Positions 13,158 to 13,331 of a DNA stretch of 13,331 bases are shown here, in pieces. The stretch comes from CAZPEV01 sp964585635 (GTDB lineage: Bacteria; Zixibacteria; MSB-5A5; GN15; JAAZOE01), in assembly GCA_964585635.1 (NCBI GenBank), contig CAZPEV010000086.1, positions 1 through 13,331 on the forward strand, read 5' to 3'. The position numbers were made by a program, and so were the translations under genes. Under the pieces are notes generated by a model. It was given only the letters and a program-made list of their open reading frames with translations, ran no database searches and was not told where the DNA came from. Each line of letters starts with the position of its first letter. Position 1 is the stretch's first letter.

Positions 13158-13331
13158 TTAGAAATTGCACGGCTTTGGCCCACCCTTAAAGATGTAGTTC
13201 ACGACGTACACGGCATCGCCGATGTTCACGGTCCGGTCGCAATTGGCATCACCGGAAAGATAGGGATCAGGAGCCGCTCCCCCCTTGAAAATGTAATTGA
13301 CCACGAAGACGGCGTCACCCACGTTTATCGT
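13158..13331 (-). CDS. C-terminal type I dockerin domain of a larger protein (partial)
   Basis: Only the last 57 residues are in the window; the gene continues beyond the right edge. They hold two dockerin half-repeats: VGDAVFVVNYIFKGGAAPDP, then GDANCDRTVNIGDAVYVVNY followed by IFKGGPKPC and NF before the TAA stop. Each half has the calcium-loop plus helix pattern (D-x-N/D-x-D, then I/V-G-D-A-V). In cellulosomes type I dockerins bind cohesins. In Zixibacteria-like genomes such C-terminal dockerins are common on secreted proteins of many kinds, with unclear partners. The upstream part presumably carries a signal peptide and other domains. Confidence 0.9.
   Translation of the reverse strand, partial: TINVGDAVFVVNYIFKGGAAPDPYLSGDANCDRTVNIGDAVYVVNYIFKGGPKPCNF

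Overview
The window looks like a chromosomal segment from an uncultured member of the FCB superphylum, most like candidate phylum Zixibacteria or a close relative. Two things suggest this. A very large secreted protein ends in a type IX secretion (Por) C-terminal sorting domain with the NYPNPFNP motif. At the right edge, a gene on the minus strand ends in a duplicated type I dockerin with the GDANCD..VNIGDAVYVVNYIFKGG pattern. GC is moderate to high, start codons are preceded by GGAGG-like sites, and several promoters look sigma70-like. The phylum is inferred from protein style only.

Layout. 1-697 has no convincing gene but holds a 61-bp direct repeat pair around a 74-bp palindromic repeat. 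698-2102 (+) encodes a small outer-membrane beta-barrel protein, a DUF883/ElaB-YqjD-like membrane-anchored protein and a YqjE-like two-helix membrane protein, followed by a strong hairpin. 2103-2800 is non-coding. It carries a second copy of the 74-bp repeat, split by a 164-bp MITE-like element with 17-bp terminal inverted repeats and a 4-bp target duplication. 2801-6331 (+) is a secreted protein of 1176 residues: signal peptide, about 14 beta-propeller modules, a parallel beta-helix and a T9SS sorting domain, closed by a clear intrinsic terminator. 6656-8366 (+) is a cluster of a short Cro/CI-type (YozG-like) regulator and three small integral membrane proteins. 8367-8702 is a non-coding convergent interval with several stems. 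8703-11570 (-) is uvrA. Upstream of it, also on the minus strand, are a GYD-domain protein, a STAS-domain protein and the dockerin-tailed gene cut by the window end.

How the genes relate. The DUF883 and YqjE-like genes are three bases apart and probably co-transcribed. The regulator and the adjoining membrane proteins probably form an envelope-linked unit, as YozG-type regulators often sit next to small membrane proteins. uvrA, GYD and STAS share a strand but have gaps above 300 bp and probably their own promoters. The most unusual parts are the repeat/MITE archaeology at 378-451 and 2244-2485, the 14-module propeller, and the regulator plus membrane-protein cluster. No CRISPR, phage, toxin-antitoxin or defence system, rRNA or tRNA was seen.
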